The position numbers and the translations under genes are program-made. A stretch of DNA of 50,541 bases from Labedaea rhizosphaerae (lineage in GTDB: Bacteria > Actinomycetota > Actinomycetes > Mycobacteriales > Pseudonocardiaceae), in the NCBI RefSeq assembly GCF_004362825.1, contig NZ_SNXZ01000013.1:1-50541 (forward strand), given 5' to 3'. This document shows positions 16,750-26,032 of the stretch, one piece after another. Under the pieces are notes generated by a model. The model saw only the letters and a list, made by a program, of their open reading frames with translations, did not search any database and had not been told where the DNA came from. The stretch's first letter is position 1; every line of letters starts with the position of its first letter.

Positions 16750-18285
16750 ATGGCTGGGGTGACAACGCGATTCGATCGGTTCGGCAGGTGGGTTGGCGCC
16801 GGGGCGGTGGTCGCGGCGGCGCTCGCGCTCTCCGTCTCGACGACCGTGACCGCGACCGCAGCGCCCGGGGACATCACCTTCGCGCCCGCGGTGTCCTATC
16901 CGACCGGTGACCACCCCGAGGCCGTCGCGACCGCGGATCTCAACGGCGACGGCAAGCTCGACGTGATCACCGCCGACCGTTTCGAGAGCGCGCTCAGCGT
17001 GTTCCTCGGCAACGGCGACGGATCCCTCGGCACGCGGGTCCGGATCTACCTCGGCCAGGAGGTGACCGGTGTCGCCGCGGCCGATTTCGACAAGGACGGC
17101 AAGGTCGACGTGGCGGTCGCGACAGCCGGTCCCGTGCTCGAGTTGCGGGGCAACGGTGACGGCACGCTGGCCGCTGCAGTGTCCACTTCGGTCACCGGTG
17201 GCGCCGAGGGGATCGCGGCCGGCGACGTCGACGGCGACGGCCGGGCCGATGTCGTGACGAGTGGTTCGGCGGGGATCTCCGTGCTGCTGGCCGCGGCGGA
17301 CGGATCGCTTGCCGTCCACGCCGAGTACTCGTCCACCGGCAGCTACTCGCGTGGCGTCGTGCTGCGCGATTTCGATGGCGACGGCCACGTCGACATCGCG
17401 ATCGGCGGTTTCGCCACGAGTTCCGTGTACGTGTTCGCAGGGACTGGCAACGGCGACTTCGCCGCGCCGACCGCCTACTCGACCGGCGCCAACCCGATCG
17501 ACATCGCGGCGGGTGACTTCACCGGTGACGGCCGCGTCGACCTGGCCACCGCGAACTGGGGCGACGGCACCGTCGCCGTGCTCCCCGGCCTCGCCGGTGG
17601 CGCGTTCGGCGCGTCGATCCCGCGCACGGTCGGCTCGAAGCCGTTCGGCGTCGCCGTGGCCGACTTCGACGGCGACACCGACCTCGACCTCGCGGTGTCG
17701 GCGTCCGACGACAACACCGTCGCCGTGCTGGGCAATGGCGACGGCACGTTCACGACCGCCGCGACGCTGCCCACCGGCGCGCGGCCGACCGAGGTGCACG
17801 CCGTCGACCTCGACGGCGACCACCGCCCGGACCTGATCACCACCAACCGCGACGCCAACGGCCTTTCCGTGCTGATCAACACGACCGAGCCGCCGGTGCC
17901 ACCGGCCGCCGACCTGGCGGTGTCGATGACCGCGTCACCCAAGATCGGGCTGCTGTCGTCCACGCTGAACTACGCGGTGACCGTGCGGAACGCCGGACCG
18001 GGCCCGCTGCAGTCGGCGACCGTGACCGCGACGCTGCCGCGTGGGATGACCGCCAACCCGGGGGCCGGGTGCACGGGGCGCGGCCCGGTGACGTGCACGA
18101 TCGGCTCGCTCGCCGTCGGCGCGAGCGCGACCAGGACGTTCGTGATCCCGGTGGGGCTCACGATCGGCACCGTGCAGGTGACCGCGAAGCGGACGGCGAG
18201 CACGCCGGTCGATCCCAACGCGGGCAACGATGCGGCGAGCCGCACGTGCAGCGTGCTCAGCGTGGTGCTCGTCAGCTGCCGCTGA
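16750..18285 (+). CDS. Secreted FG-GAP/VCBS repeat protein
   Basis: This is a 511-residue exported protein. The ATG at 16750 is preferred because GGAGG lies 6 bases upstream, and it leaves a normal signal peptide (residues 1-38, ending TATAA). Residues about 45-385 contain seven repeats with Asp-rich calcium loops such as DLNGDGKLDV, DFDKDGKVDV and DFDGDGHVDI, expected to form a seven-bladed beta propeller. A C-terminal DUF11-like beta domain (about 390-511) begins ADLAVSMTASPK. No LPXTG or membrane anchor is present. A role in extracellular adhesion or ligand binding is possible, but the partner is unknown. Confidence 0.85.
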   Translation: MAGVTTRFDRFGRWVGAGAVVAAALALSVSTTVTATAAPGDITFAPAVSYPTGDHPEAVATADLNGDGKLDVITADRFESALSVFLGNGDGSLGTRVRIYLGQEVTGVAAADFDKDGKVDVAVATAGPVLELRGNGDGTLAAAVSTSVTGGAEGIAAGDVDGDGRADVVTSGSAGISVLLAAADGSLAVHAEYSSTGSYSRGVVLRDFDGDGHVDIAIGGFATSSVYVFAGTGNGDFAAPTAYSTGANPIDIAAGDFTGDGRVDLATANWGDGTVAVLPGLAGGAFGASIPRTVGSKPFGVAVADFDGDTDLDLAVSASDDNTVAVLGNGDGTFTTAATLPTGARPTEVHAVDLDGDHRPDLITTNRDANGLSVLINTTEPPVPPAADLAVSMTASPKIGLLSSTLNYAVTVRNAGPGPLQSATVTATLPRGMTANPGAGCTGRGPVTCTIGSLAVGASATRTFVIPVGLTIGTVQVTAKRTASTPVDPNAGNDAASRTCSVLSVVLVSCR

Positions 18286-18315
18286 TCACCTGGCCCTGAT
18301 CACCTGCCACTGAGC

Positions 18316-18321
18316 CATACT
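18316..18321 (+). promoter_or_regulatory. -10 element of a leaderless GNAT gene
   Basis: CATACT ends 6 bases before the GTG at 18328. Transcription would therefore start at the initiation codon itself. No ribosome-binding site is present, consistent with a leaderless mRNA. Confidence 0.45.
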
Positions 18322-18327
18322 CGGCAC

Positions 18328-18801
18328 GTGCTCATCGAGACTCCGCGGCTCGACCTGGTTCCGCTCCAGGTCGAGCACGCGGACGAGATGGCCCAGGTGC
18401 TGGCGGATCCGTCGCTGCACGCGTTCATCGGCGGGGTGCCGGCCACGGCCGGACAACTGCGTTCGCGGTACGAGCGGGTGATCGCGGGCCCCTCCACGCC
18501 GGGCGAGTCCTGGCTGAACTGGGTCATCCGGCTTCGCGACGAGGACTGCTTGACCGGGTACGTCCAGGCGACGGTTTCCGGCGACACGGCGGAGATCGCG
18601 TGGGTGGTCGGCACGGCGTGGCAGGGGCGCGGCATCGCCGGTGAGGCGGCTTCGGCGCTGGTCGAGTGGCTGCCCGTGCGCACCGTCGTCGCGCACATCC
18701 ACCCGGAGCACAAGGCGTCCGCCGCCGTTGCCGCGGCCGCGGGACTCGCCCCGACCGACGTCTGGCAGGACGGCGAGCTCCGCTGGACACGCAATACGTA
18801 A
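18328..18801 (+). CDS. GNAT-family N-acetyltransferase
   Basis: This is a 157-residue acetyltransferase of the RimJ/RimL-like branch. The N-terminus IETPRLDLVPL is typical, and the acetyl-CoA pyrophosphate loop is WQGRGIAGEA near residue 99, after the beta-4 strand IAWVVG. Substrate is unknown. The GTG at 18328 is the first codon after a likely -10, so it is probably leaderless. The promoter of the following MarR gene lies in its last codons and the short gap after it. Confidence 0.82.
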   Translation: MLIETPRLDLVPLQVEHADEMAQVLADPSLHAFIGGVPATAGQLRSRYERVIAGPSTPGESWLNWVIRLRDEDCLTGYVQATVSGDTAEIAWVVGTAWQGRGIAGEAASALVEWLPVRTVVAHIHPEHKASAAVAAAAGLAPTDVWQDGELRWTRNT

Positions 18802-18814
18802 GCGCTGTTATATT
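18784..18814 (+). promoter_or_regulatory. Promoter of the MarR-MFS pair (leaderless)
   Basis: TGGACA (18784-18789) and TATATT (18809-18814) are separated by 19 bases. The start codon GTG begins 7 bases after the -10, so the mRNA is probably leaderless. The AT-rich island around 18808-18818 contrasts with its GC-rich surroundings. Confidence 0.55.
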
Positions 18815-18820
18815 AGCTCT

Positions 18821-19312
18821 GTGACGTTCACCGACCCGACCGACGTGAGCAACTGGCGACCACTGCGCCTGCTGCTGGACGCCATGGACAACGACATCGC
18901 CCGCATCTACGAAGAGGCCGAGATCGAGGGCCTCAAGCCGAGCTACGTCATGGAGCTGCTCAAGCTCGGCGTGCACGGCCAGATGACGATCAAGGAGCTG
19001 GCCGAGTCGGTGGGGCGCACGCATTCCGCGCTCAGCCAGAAGGTCGCCGCCATGCGCAAGGCCGGTTTCGTCGCGACGACCGCCGGGAAGGACGCGCGCA
19101 GCAAGGAGGTCGTGCTCACCGACCGGGCGCGCGCGATCATCGACCGGCTCGCCGCGGAGTGGCGGGCGACCGAGGCCGCCATCGCCGAGCTCGAGGCGGA
19201 GCTGCCGTACCCGCTCACCCGAGTCGTGGCGGACATCGAGGAAGCGTTGCGGCGCAAGAGCTTCCACGACCGCATCCTGGCCCGGCTGGCCGCTGACGAG
19301 GCGTGGCAGTGA
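18821..19312 (+). CDS. MarR-family regulator
   Basis: This 163-residue regulator has a winged helix containing TIKELAESVGRTHSALSQKVA (about residues 50-70) and the wing KDARSKEVVLTDRARAI. Helices at both ends suit MarR-type dimerisation. The GTG start matches the expected transcription start. Its stop overlaps the GTG of the MFS exporter (GTGA at 19309), so it probably controls its own operon in response to a transported compound. Confidence 0.87.
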   Translation: MTFTDPTDVSNWRPLRLLLDAMDNDIARIYEEAEIEGLKPSYVMELLKLGVHGQMTIKELAESVGRTHSALSQKVAAMRKAGFVATTAGKDARSKEVVLTDRARAIIDRLAAEWRATEAAIAELEAELPYPLTRVVADIEEALRRKSFHDRILARLAADEAWQ

Positions 19313-20556
19313 GGAAGGCGCTGCTCGACACCACGCCACTGCGCACCTCGAAACCGTTCCGCCGCTTGTGGATCGGGCGTGCGCTCTCCGGCTTCGGCAG
19401 CCAGATCGCGCTGGTCGCCGTGATGTACCAGGTGTGGGAGGCGACCGGCAGCACGGTGTGGACCGGCGCGGTGGGCCTGGCGCAGGCGATCCCGCTGGTC
19501 GCCTTCGGACTGTTCGCCGGGTCGCTGGTCGACCGGTCGGATCGCCGCCGGGTCTACCTGATCGCGTTGACCGGCATGACGGCCGGGTCGGTTGTCCTTG
19601 CTGTGCAAGGGGTGTTCGGCCCGTTGCCGATGGCCGGGTTGCTGGTCGTGCTGGCTGCCCAGTCGTGTTTCTGGGCTGGTGCGGGCCCGGCGGCGCGCAC
19701 GTTCATCAGCAAGCTGCTGCCGCGTGAGCAGGTGGCCGCCGGCTTGGTGTTGCAGCGCATCATGTTCCAGGCGTCGATGCTGGCCGGGCCGGCCGTGGGT
19801 GGCCTGCTCATCGGCTGGTTCGGCGTGGGTGGCTGCTACCTGGTCGACGCGCTGACGTTCGTGATGGCCTTCTACGGCGCGTTCAGCCTGCCGTCGATGC
19901 GTCCCGAGGGCGAGCCGTCCCGGCCCGGGCTGCGGGGCATCGGCGACGGGCTGCGATTCCTGGTCTCGCATTCGTCTGTGCGCGGCGCGTTGCTGACCGA
20001 TCTGGCCGCGACGGTGTTGTCGTTCCCCCTCAGCCTGTTCCCGCTGATCAACGAGGAACGCTTCGGCGGGAACCCGCGGACGCTGGGGCTGTTCCTGAGC
20101 GCGATCGCCGTCGGCGGCTTCGTCGCGTCGGTGTTCTCGGGGACGTTCACCCGCTCGGCGCGGCCGGGCGTGTTCATGCTGGCCGGCTCGGCGACGTGGG
20201 GCTTGTCCATGGTGTTGCTGGGTGTGGCGCCGAGCGCCTGGCTGTGCCTGGCCTGCCTGGTGCTGGCCGGTGCCGCCGACACGGTCGCCGTGGTCGCGCG
20301 GGGCACCATCGTCCAGCACCACACGCCGAACGCCATGCTGGGCCGGGTGGTGGCCGCCGAACAGATCGTCGGTCAGGCCGGTCCCGACCTCGGGAACATG
20401 CGCGCCGGCCTGGTCGCCGGGGCCACCTCGGGCGCATTCTCGCTGATCTCGGGTGGTGCGCTGTGCGTGCTCGCCGTGGCGGCGGTCGCCGCGGGGACGC
20501 GCCCGTTGCGCGAACCGTCCACAAAAGAAACGGCGAGCCACGCCGCGGGGGCGTGA
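19309..20556 (+). CDS. MFS exporter (EntS/MFS_3-like)
   Basis: This is a 415-residue major facilitator with about 12 membrane helices. The N-terminus FRRLWIGRALSGFGSQIALVA and the loop GSLVDRSDRRRVYL (the conserved motif A between helices 2 and 3) identify the MFS_3/EntS-like exporters of siderophores and drugs. The GTG at 19309 overlaps the MarR stop; another GTG two codons earlier is possible. Its last codons form one arm of a strong hairpin terminator shared with the convergent cold-shock gene. Confidence 0.9.
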   Translation: MRKALLDTTPLRTSKPFRRLWIGRALSGFGSQIALVAVMYQVWEATGSTVWTGAVGLAQAIPLVAFGLFAGSLVDRSDRRRVYLIALTGMTAGSVVLAVQGVFGPLPMAGLLVVLAAQSCFWAGAGPAARTFISKLLPREQVAAGLVLQRIMFQASMLAGPAVGGLLIGWFGVGGCYLVDALTFVMAFYGAFSLPSMRPEGEPSRPGLRGIGDGLRFLVSHSSVRGALLTDLAATVLSFPLSLFPLINEERFGGNPRTLGLFLSAIAVGGFVASVFSGTFTRSARPGVFMLAGSATWGLSMVLLGVAPSAWLCLACLVLAGAADTVAVVARGTIVQHHTPNAMLGRVVAAEQIVGQAGPDLGNMRAGLVAGATSGAFSLISGGALCVLAVAAVAAGTRPLREPSTKETASHAAGA

Positions 20557-20564
20557 CTCGCCGT
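20530..20564. terminator. Bidirectional terminator between MFS and csp genes
   Basis: A 15-base stem with one mismatch pairs 20530-20544 with 20550-20564 around a 5-base loop. A-rich sequence precedes it and T-rich sequence follows, so it can work in both directions. The MFS stop codon lies inside the right arm. Confidence 0.75.
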
Positions 20565-20578
20565 CGTTCTTGGCGGTG

Positions 20579-20782
20579 TCAGATGATGCTGACGCCGGTG
20601 GCCTGCGGGCCCTTCTGGCCCTGGCCGATGTCGAACTGCACGCGCTGGTTCTCCTCGAGCGACTTGAAGCCGTTGCCCTGGATCTCCGAGTAGTGCACGA
20701 ACACGTCGGCGCTACCGTCCTCGGGCGCGATGAAGCCGAAGCCCTTTTCGGAGTTGAACCACTTCACGGTGCCGGTTGCCAT
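20579..20782 (-). CDS. Cold-shock protein (CspA family)
   Basis: This is a complete 67-residue single cold-shock domain. RNP1 is KGFGFI (residues 14-19) and RNP2 is VFVHY (27-31). It binds single-stranded RNA and DNA and acts as an RNA chaperone. The ATG is preceded by AGGAGAAG. The upstream untranslated region is long (about 150 bases), a hallmark of cold-regulated csp mRNAs. The start codon and length match the family exactly. Confidence 0.95.
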   Translation of the reverse strand: MATGTVKWFNSEKGFGFIAPEDGSADVFVHYSEIQGNGFKSLEENQRVQFDIGQGQKGPQATGVSII

Positions 20783-20945
20783 ATCTTCTCCTGTAACAGA
20801 TTCTGCAGGCTCGCCACGGATCGTGGCCAACCAAGGTCTTGCGACGAGGGGTCGCAATCCCACCCTGTCAGGAGGAACAGCGAACGCCCGCAACATGTTT
20901 CGCGAGCGCGCCTGAAACACGAACACAAAACTAACGACCGCTGTC

Positions 20946-20951
20946 AGCGTA
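20946..20951 (-). promoter_or_regulatory. Possible -10 of the csp gene
   Basis: On the minus strand TACGCT fits a TANNNT -10, with TG-like bases just before it. It would give a leader of roughly 155 bases. No clear -35 is seen. The gap 20783-21022 holds no other gene. Confidence 0.3.
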
Positions 20952-21022
20952 GCACGTCTGGGTCGATGGCCGCCCGGGCGCGCCCCGGCACCCGGGCGAA
21001 CACCTCGTTGACCTGCGCGCGG

Positions 21023-21700
21023 TCACCAGCCGCGGGCGCGCCACTCGGCGAGCTTGGGACGCTCCGCGCCCAGCGTCGAGTCGTCGCCGTGGCCCGGGTA
21101 GAACCACGTCTCGTCCGGCAGTTCGCCGAACACCCGCGCCTCGAGGTCGTCCATCAGCGAAGCGAAGTTCGCCGGGCCCGACGTCTTTCCCGGCCCGCCC
21201 GGGAACAGCGAATCCCCGGTGAACAGGTGCGGGTGCCCGCCCGAATCGTGGTACACCAACGCGATCGAGCCCGGCGTGTGCCCGCGCAGGTGGATCACCG
21301 ACAGCTCGCACGCCCCGACCGACACCGAATCCCCGTGCGCCACAAGGCGATCCGGCGGAACGGGCAGTGGTGCGGCGTCTTCGGCGTGCGCGATCGTGTT
21401 CGCGCCGTACTGGCCGGCGACCGCACCGAGGGCCTGCCAGTGGTCGGCGTGCTGGTGCGTCGTCACGATCGTGCGCAGGTCCGGGCGCTGGCGGTCGTGG
21501 CCGACCAGATCCGAGAGGCGCTGCGGCTCGTTCGCCGCGTCGATCAGCAGGGCCTCGTTGGTTTCGCGGCACACCAGCAGGTAAGCGTTGTTGTCCATCG
21601 GCCCGACGGACACCTTCGTGATGGTCAGCGCGTCCAGCACCCGTCGCGCGGCGGCGGCGCCCGGCTCGACGTGACCGTTGTAATCCTCGACTACGTCCAC
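21023..21700 (-). CDS. MBL-fold metallo-hydrolase
   Basis: This is a 225-residue metallo-beta-lactamase-fold hydrolase of the glyoxalase II-like group. THQHADHW (about residues 80-87) is the HxHxDH zinc motif. Further ligands lie in LRGHTPGS, FTGDSLF and FYPGHGD. Its substrate is unknown; hydrolysis of a thioester such as an S-acyl mycothiol is a reasonable idea given its neighbour. It lies 10 bases after the mycothiol-dependent enzyme gene and is probably co-transcribed with it. M. tuberculosis has a similar gene (Rv1637c) beside uvrA. Confidence 0.88.
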   Translation of the reverse strand: MDVVEDYNGHVEPGAAAARRVLDALTITKVSVGPMDNNAYLLVCRETNEALLIDAANEPQRLSDLVGHDRQRPDLRTIVTTHQHADHWQALGAVAGQYGANTIAHAEDAAPLPVPPDRLVAHGDSVSVGACELSVIHLRGHTPGSIALVYHDSGGHPHLFTGDSLFPGGPGKTSGPANFASLMDDLEARVFGELPDETWFYPGHGDDSTLGAERPKLAEWRARGW

Positions 21701-21710
21701 GCCCCGGACA

Positions 21711-22496
21711 TTAACGCCACGGCGCGAGATCCGGCAGTTCCCCGGTCAGCCCGGCCCCGTTGGTGCGCCCGGTCAGCCAGCCGACCGCCGCCCCGGCCGG
21801 ACCGCTGACCTCACCGTCCCGGTCGGTCGCCATCAACTCGAACGTGCGCTGCCCGCCGTCGGCGAGCTCGACCCGCAGCGTGGTCACCGGACCACCGCCG
21901 ACGGCGAGGTTCGGCCGCGCGGCCGCGCCGAGCAGCGGTTCGACCAGCGCCGGCGGCAGGTCGTCGAAGCCGATGCCGAGATCGAGGTCGACCATGTGCA
22001 CGCAGACCTCGAACTGCCGCATCATCGGCACCATGGCCACGCTGATCTGGCCCAGCGCGTGGTGCCCGACGGACGCGCTCCACTCGGAGTCGCTCAGCGC
22101 ACCGACGGCGAACTCGAAGCGCTGGCCGGCCGCGAGCAGGTCCTCCTTGATCACCTGCACGAGCCGTTGCGCGCCTTCCTCGATGTCGGCGTCGCGGTCG
22201 GCCTTGCTGGCGTACATCTGGTGTTCGATCCCGGTCCGCGCCCAGGTCAGCAGGTTCACCAGCGCGTCGGCGTTGCGGGCGAGGTGGCTCATGACGTGCG
22301 CTCTGGTCCAGCCGGGCAGCAGGCTGGGCGCCTTGCCGCTGTCCTCGTCGAGGCCGGCCACCGCGTCGGTGAGCAGTTCCGTGCCCATCCGCACGGCCTT
22401 CATGGCCACGGCGACCTGACCGCCGGGCGGCGTGCGCTGCGGCGGGATCTCGCTTTGGCGCTGCGTCGTACCCGGTGAAATGCTGGAACCAGCCAT
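21711..22496 (-). CDS. Maleylpyruvate isomerase-family mycothiol-dependent enzyme
   Basis: This is a 261-residue protein. An MDMPI N-terminal DinB-like metal-binding domain contains LLPGWTRAHVMSHLARNAD (about 60-78), and an SCP2-like C-terminal half follows. Maleylpyruvate isomerases of this family use mycothiol as cofactor in aromatic degradation; no ring-cleavage genes are present here, so another substrate is likely. The ATG at 22496 follows GGGGAAGGG by 9 bases. It is first in a two-gene operon with the metallo-hydrolase and divergent from uvrA. Confidence 0.85.
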   Translation of the reverse strand: MAGSSISPGTTQRQSEIPPQRTPPGGQVAVAMKAVRMGTELLTDAVAGLDEDSGKAPSLLPGWTRAHVMSHLARNADALVNLLTWARTGIEHQMYASKADRDADIEEGAQRLVQVIKEDLLAAGQRFEFAVGALSDSEWSASVGHHALGQISVAMVPMMRQFEVCVHMVDLDLGIGFDDLPPALVEPLLGAAARPNLAVGGGPVTTLRVELADGGQRTFELMATDRDGEVSGPAGAAVGWLTGRTNGAGLTGELPDLAPWR

Positions 22497-22779
22497 CAAC
22501 TGAACCCTTCCCCGACGTGGTGGTCATGATGGTGGTGGGACGGCCCACCGAGGTGCTGCCCTCGTGCTGCCCACCAGCCAGCCTAGGCGCATCTCACTAC
22601 CGGCCGAAACCTCCTGTCGGGGCGAGGCCGCCGGGGGAGCGGAACAGAATTGTCGGTGGGCGGTTCTACAGTGGGCGTGGGCTGGTCAGCGCGCTGCCGC
22701 GAACGGCCGTCCGACCCCAAGGACCTTGCAAGATCAGCACAGTGACATAGCAGACATCGCATCAAAGGAAGGGACCCTC

Positions 22780-25659
22780 GTGGCCGACCGCCTCGTCGTT
22801 CGCGGCGCCCGTGAGCACAACCTGCGTGGCGTCGACATCGAGCTGCCTCGCGAAAGCATGATCGTGTTCACCGGCCTCTCGGGCTCCGGCAAGTCCAGCC
22901 TTGCGTTCGACACGATCTTCGCCGAGGGCCAGCGCCGCTATGTCGAGTCGCTCTCCGCGTACGCGCGCCAATTCCTCGGGCAGATGGACAAGCCCGACGT
23001 CGACTTCATCGAGGGCCTTTCGCCGGCCGTGTCGATCGACCAGAAGTCGACCAGCCGCAACCCGCGCTCCACCGTCGGCACGATCACCGAGGTCTACGAC
23101 TACCTGCGTCTGCTCTACGCGCGCGCGGGCAAGCCGCACTGCCCCACGTGCGGCGAGGCGATCAGCAAGCAGACGCCGCAGCAGATCGTCGACCAGGTCC
23201 TCGCCATGGAGGACGGCGTCCGCTTCCAGGTGCTCGCGCCGGTGGTGCGCGGGCGCAAGGGCGAGTACGTCGACCTGTTCTCGTCGCTGCAGTCGCAGGG
23301 TTATTCGCGCGCGATGGTCGACGGCGTGGTCCACTCGCTGACCGACCCGCCGACGCTGAAGAAGCAGGAGAAGCACGACATCGCGGTCGTGATCGACCGG
23401 CTCACCGTGAAGTCGTCGGCCAAGCAACGGCTCACCGACTCGGTGGAGACCGCGCTGCGCCTGGCCGACGGCCTGGTCGAGCTGGAGTTCGTCGACCTGC
23501 CCGAGAACGACCCGGGCCGGTTTCGCGGCTTCTCCGAGAACCTGGCCTGCCCCAACGGTCACCCGCTCGCCATCGAGGACCTCGAGCCCCGGTCGTTCTC
23601 GTTCAACTCGCCCTACGGCGCCTGCACGGTCTGCACCGGCCTCGGCATCCGCAAGGAAGTCGACCCCGAGCTGGTCGTTCCCGACGACGAGCTGTCGCTG
23701 GCCGACGGCGCGATCGCCCCGTGGGCCGGCGGGCAGACCGCGGAGTACTTCATCCGGTTGCTCAGCTCGCTGTCCGAGGCGGTCGGCTTCCGGATGGACA
23801 CACCGTGGCGGCGGCTGCCGGCCAAGGCGCAGAAGGCCGTGCTGCACGGCGTCAACGACCAGATCCACGTCCGCTACAAGAACCGCTACGGGCGCGAACG
23901 GTCGTACTACGCCAACTTCGAGGGCGTGATCCCGTTCCTCGAGCGGCGCCACGAGCAGACCGACTCCGACTTCGCGCGGGACAAGTACGAGGGCTACATG
24001 CGCGAGGTGCCGTGCCCGGCCTGCCAGGGCACCCGCCTCAAGCCGGAGATCCTCGCGGTCACGCTCGCGCACAAGGACCAGGACGAGCGGTCGATCGCCG
24101 ACGTGTCGGGGCTGTCCATCCGCGAGTGCTCGGAGTTCCTCGAGGGCCTGCGGCTCGGCAAGCGCGAGACGATGATCGCCGGTGCGGTGCTCAAGGAAAT
24201 CCAGGCGCGCCTTCGGTTCCTGCTCGACGTGGGCCTGGACTACCTGTCGCTGGACCGGGCGTCGGCGACCCTGTCCGGCGGTGAGGCGCAGCGCATCCGC
24301 CTTGCGACGCAGATCGGGTCTGGGTTGGTCGGCGTCCTGTACGTGCTGGACGAGCCGTCGATCGGGCTGCACCAGCGCGACAACCACCGGCTGATCGAGA
24401 CGCTGACCCGGCTGCGCGACCTGGGCAACACGCTGATCGTGGTCGAGCACGACGAGGACACCATCCGCGCGTCGGACTGGGTGGTCGACATCGGGCCGGG
24501 TGCGGGCGAGCACGGCGGCAAGGTCGTGCACAGCGGCCCGGTGAAGAAGCTGCTGACCAACAAGCAGTCCATGACCGGGCAGTACCTGTCGCGCAAGAAG
24601 CAGATCCCGGTGCCCGCCATCCGCCGGCCGGTCGACCGCAAGCGGCTGCTGACCGTCGTGGGCGCCCGCGAGCACAACCTGCGCGGCATCGACGTGGCGT
24701 TCCCGCTGGGCTGCCTGGTGTCGGTCACCGGCGTGTCCGGGTCGGGCAAGTCGACGCTGGTCAACGACATCCTGGCGACCGTGCTGGCCAACAAGCTGAA
24801 CGGCGCGCGTCAGGTGCCGGGCCGGCACACCCGGGTCAACGGGCTGAGCAACGTCGACAAGCTGGTGCGGGTGGACCAGTCGCCGATCGGCCGCACCCCG
24901 CGGTCCAACCCGGCGACGTACACGGGCGTGTTCGACAACATCCGCAAGCTCTTCGCGTCGACCACCGAGGCGAAGGTGCGCGGCTACCAGCCGGGTCGCT
25001 TCTCGTTCAACGTCAAGGGCGGGCGCTGCGAGGCGTGCGCGGGCGACGGCACGATCAAGATCGAGATGAACTTCCTGCCGGACGTCTACGTGCCGTGCGA
25101 GGTCTGCAAGGGCGCCCGGTACAACCGGGAGACGCTGGAGGTCCACTACAAGGGCAAGACGATCTCCGAGGTCCTCGACATGCCGATCGAGGAGGCCGCC
25201 GAGTTCTTCGAGCCGATCAAGGCCATCCACCGCCACCTGGCGACGCTGGTGGACGTGGGTCTGGGTTACGTGCGGCTGGGCCAGCCGGCGCCGACGCTGT
25301 CCGGTGGTGAGGCGCAGCGCGTGAAGCTGGCGAGCGAGCTGCAGAAGCGCTCCACCGGCAAGACCGTGTACGTCCTCGACGAGCCCACCACCGGCCTGCA
25401 CTTCGAGGACATCCGCAAGCTCCTGCTGGTGATCAACGGTCTGGTCGACAAGGGCAACACCGTGATCGTCATCGAGCACAACCTCGACGTGATCAAGACC
25501 TCGGACTGGATCATCGACATGGGCCCCGAGGGCGGCTCCGGCGGCGGCATCGTCATCGCCGAAGGCACCCCGGAAGACGTGGCCGAGTTCGACGAGAGCT
25601 ACACCGGCCAGTTCCTCCGCCAGGTCCTGGACGAGGCGCCGGTGACGGCGACCGCCTGA
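22780..25659 (+). CDS. uvrA: Excinuclease ABC subunit A
   Basis: This is the 959-residue UvrA damage sensor of nucleotide excision repair. Two ABC modules are visible: the first Walker A is GLSGSGKSS (about 35-43), the second is GVSGSGKST (about 650-658), and LSGGEAQR signatures occur in each half. The zinc motifs CPTC...CPACQG and CEAC...CEVCKG are intact. It loads UvrB at distorted DNA. The GTG at 22780 follows AAAGGAAGGG and gives the usual length; an open frame upstream is not conserved-looking. No canonical LexA box is seen in the 283-base gap before it. Confidence 0.97.
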   Translation: MADRLVVRGAREHNLRGVDIELPRESMIVFTGLSGSGKSSLAFDTIFAEGQRRYVESLSAYARQFLGQMDKPDVDFIEGLSPAVSIDQKSTSRNPRSTVGTITEVYDYLRLLYARAGKPHCPTCGEAISKQTPQQIVDQVLAMEDGVRFQVLAPVVRGRKGEYVDLFSSLQSQGYSRAMVDGVVHSLTDPPTLKKQEKHDIAVVIDRLTVKSSAKQRLTDSVETALRLADGLVELEFVDLPENDPGRFRGFSENLACPNGHPLAIEDLEPRSFSFNSPYGACTVCTGLGIRKEVDPELVVPDDELSLADGAIAPWAGGQTAEYFIRLLSSLSEAVGFRMDTPWRRLPAKAQKAVLHGVNDQIHVRYKNRYGRERSYYANFEGVIPFLERRHEQTDSDFARDKYEGYMREVPCPACQGTRLKPEILAVTLAHKDQDERSIADVSGLSIRECSEFLEGLRLGKRETMIAGAVLKEIQARLRFLLDVGLDYLSLDRASATLSGGEAQRIRLATQIGSGLVGVLYVLDEPSIGLHQRDNHRLIETLTRLRDLGNTLIVVEHDEDTIRASDWVVDIGPGAGEHGGKVVHSGPVKKLLTNKQSMTGQYLSRKKQIPVPAIRRPVDRKRLLTVVGAREHNLRGIDVAFPLGCLVSVTGVSGSGKSTLVNDILATVLANKLNGARQVPGRHTRVNGLSNVDKLVRVDQSPIGRTPRSNPATYTGVFDNIRKLFASTTEAKVRGYQPGRFSFNVKGGRCEACAGDGTIKIEMNFLPDVYVPCEVCKGARYNRETLEVHYKGKTISEVLDMPIEEAAEFFEPIKAIHRHLATLVDVGLGYVRLGQPAPTLSGGEAQRVKLASELQKRSTGKTVYVLDEPTTGLHFEDIRKLLLVINGLVDKGNTVIVIEHNLDVIKTSDWIIDMGPEGGSGGGIVIAEGTPEDVAEFDESYTGQFLRQVLDEAPVTATA

Positions 25660-26032
25660 CGTCGACTCATGCGCCGGCCATGGCCACCCAGGCTGTGGCC
25701 GGCCCGCCTTGTTCACACGGTCGTGCACTGGCCTGCGTGACCGGGCGTTGGCGAGTGACCTACGCGCCGTCCGGCGCCGAGCCTGACGATTCGGTCCACA
25801 GTGGCCACACGGTGGGCCGGTTCTTCGTCGATTCCGTGACGTCACTGTGGATGATCCGCGTCGTGCGCAGTACCCCTGACGGTGGAGTCGCCGTCCGCGC
25901 GCCTGGGCGGTGAGCGTGCGGCGATGGTGCCGGCCGCTGGACGGCACTGCCTCCGTCGCACCCGGCGATGGCGGCGACCAGACGATCATGACCGGTCCAT
26001 CCGCTCGGCAGGTTGGCCGAGTCGGGGATCCG
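25660..26032. other. 373-base gap without a confident gene
   Basis: A 77-codon frame on the plus strand (25680-25913) is the longest candidate. It has no ribosome-binding site, weak third-position GC bias and no recognisable motif, so I do not call it a gene. Apart from the hairpin after uvrA, nothing else stands out. Confidence 0.5.
25673..25703 (+). terminator. Possible uvrA terminator
   Basis: An 8-base stem pairs 25673-25680 with 25696-25703, 13 bases after the uvrA stop. The loop is 15 bases and no U-tract follows. Confidence 0.35.

Noticed and set aside
22630-22672. GAAC...GTTC-like bases before uvrA as an SOS box
   Set aside because: The half-sites are too far apart, and the closer pair (GAACAGAATTGTC) mismatches the consensus at fixed positions.
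25680-25913. 77-codon frame after uvrA
   Set aside because: It lacks a ribosome-binding site, has weak codon bias and no motif; it also starts within the possible uvrA terminator.
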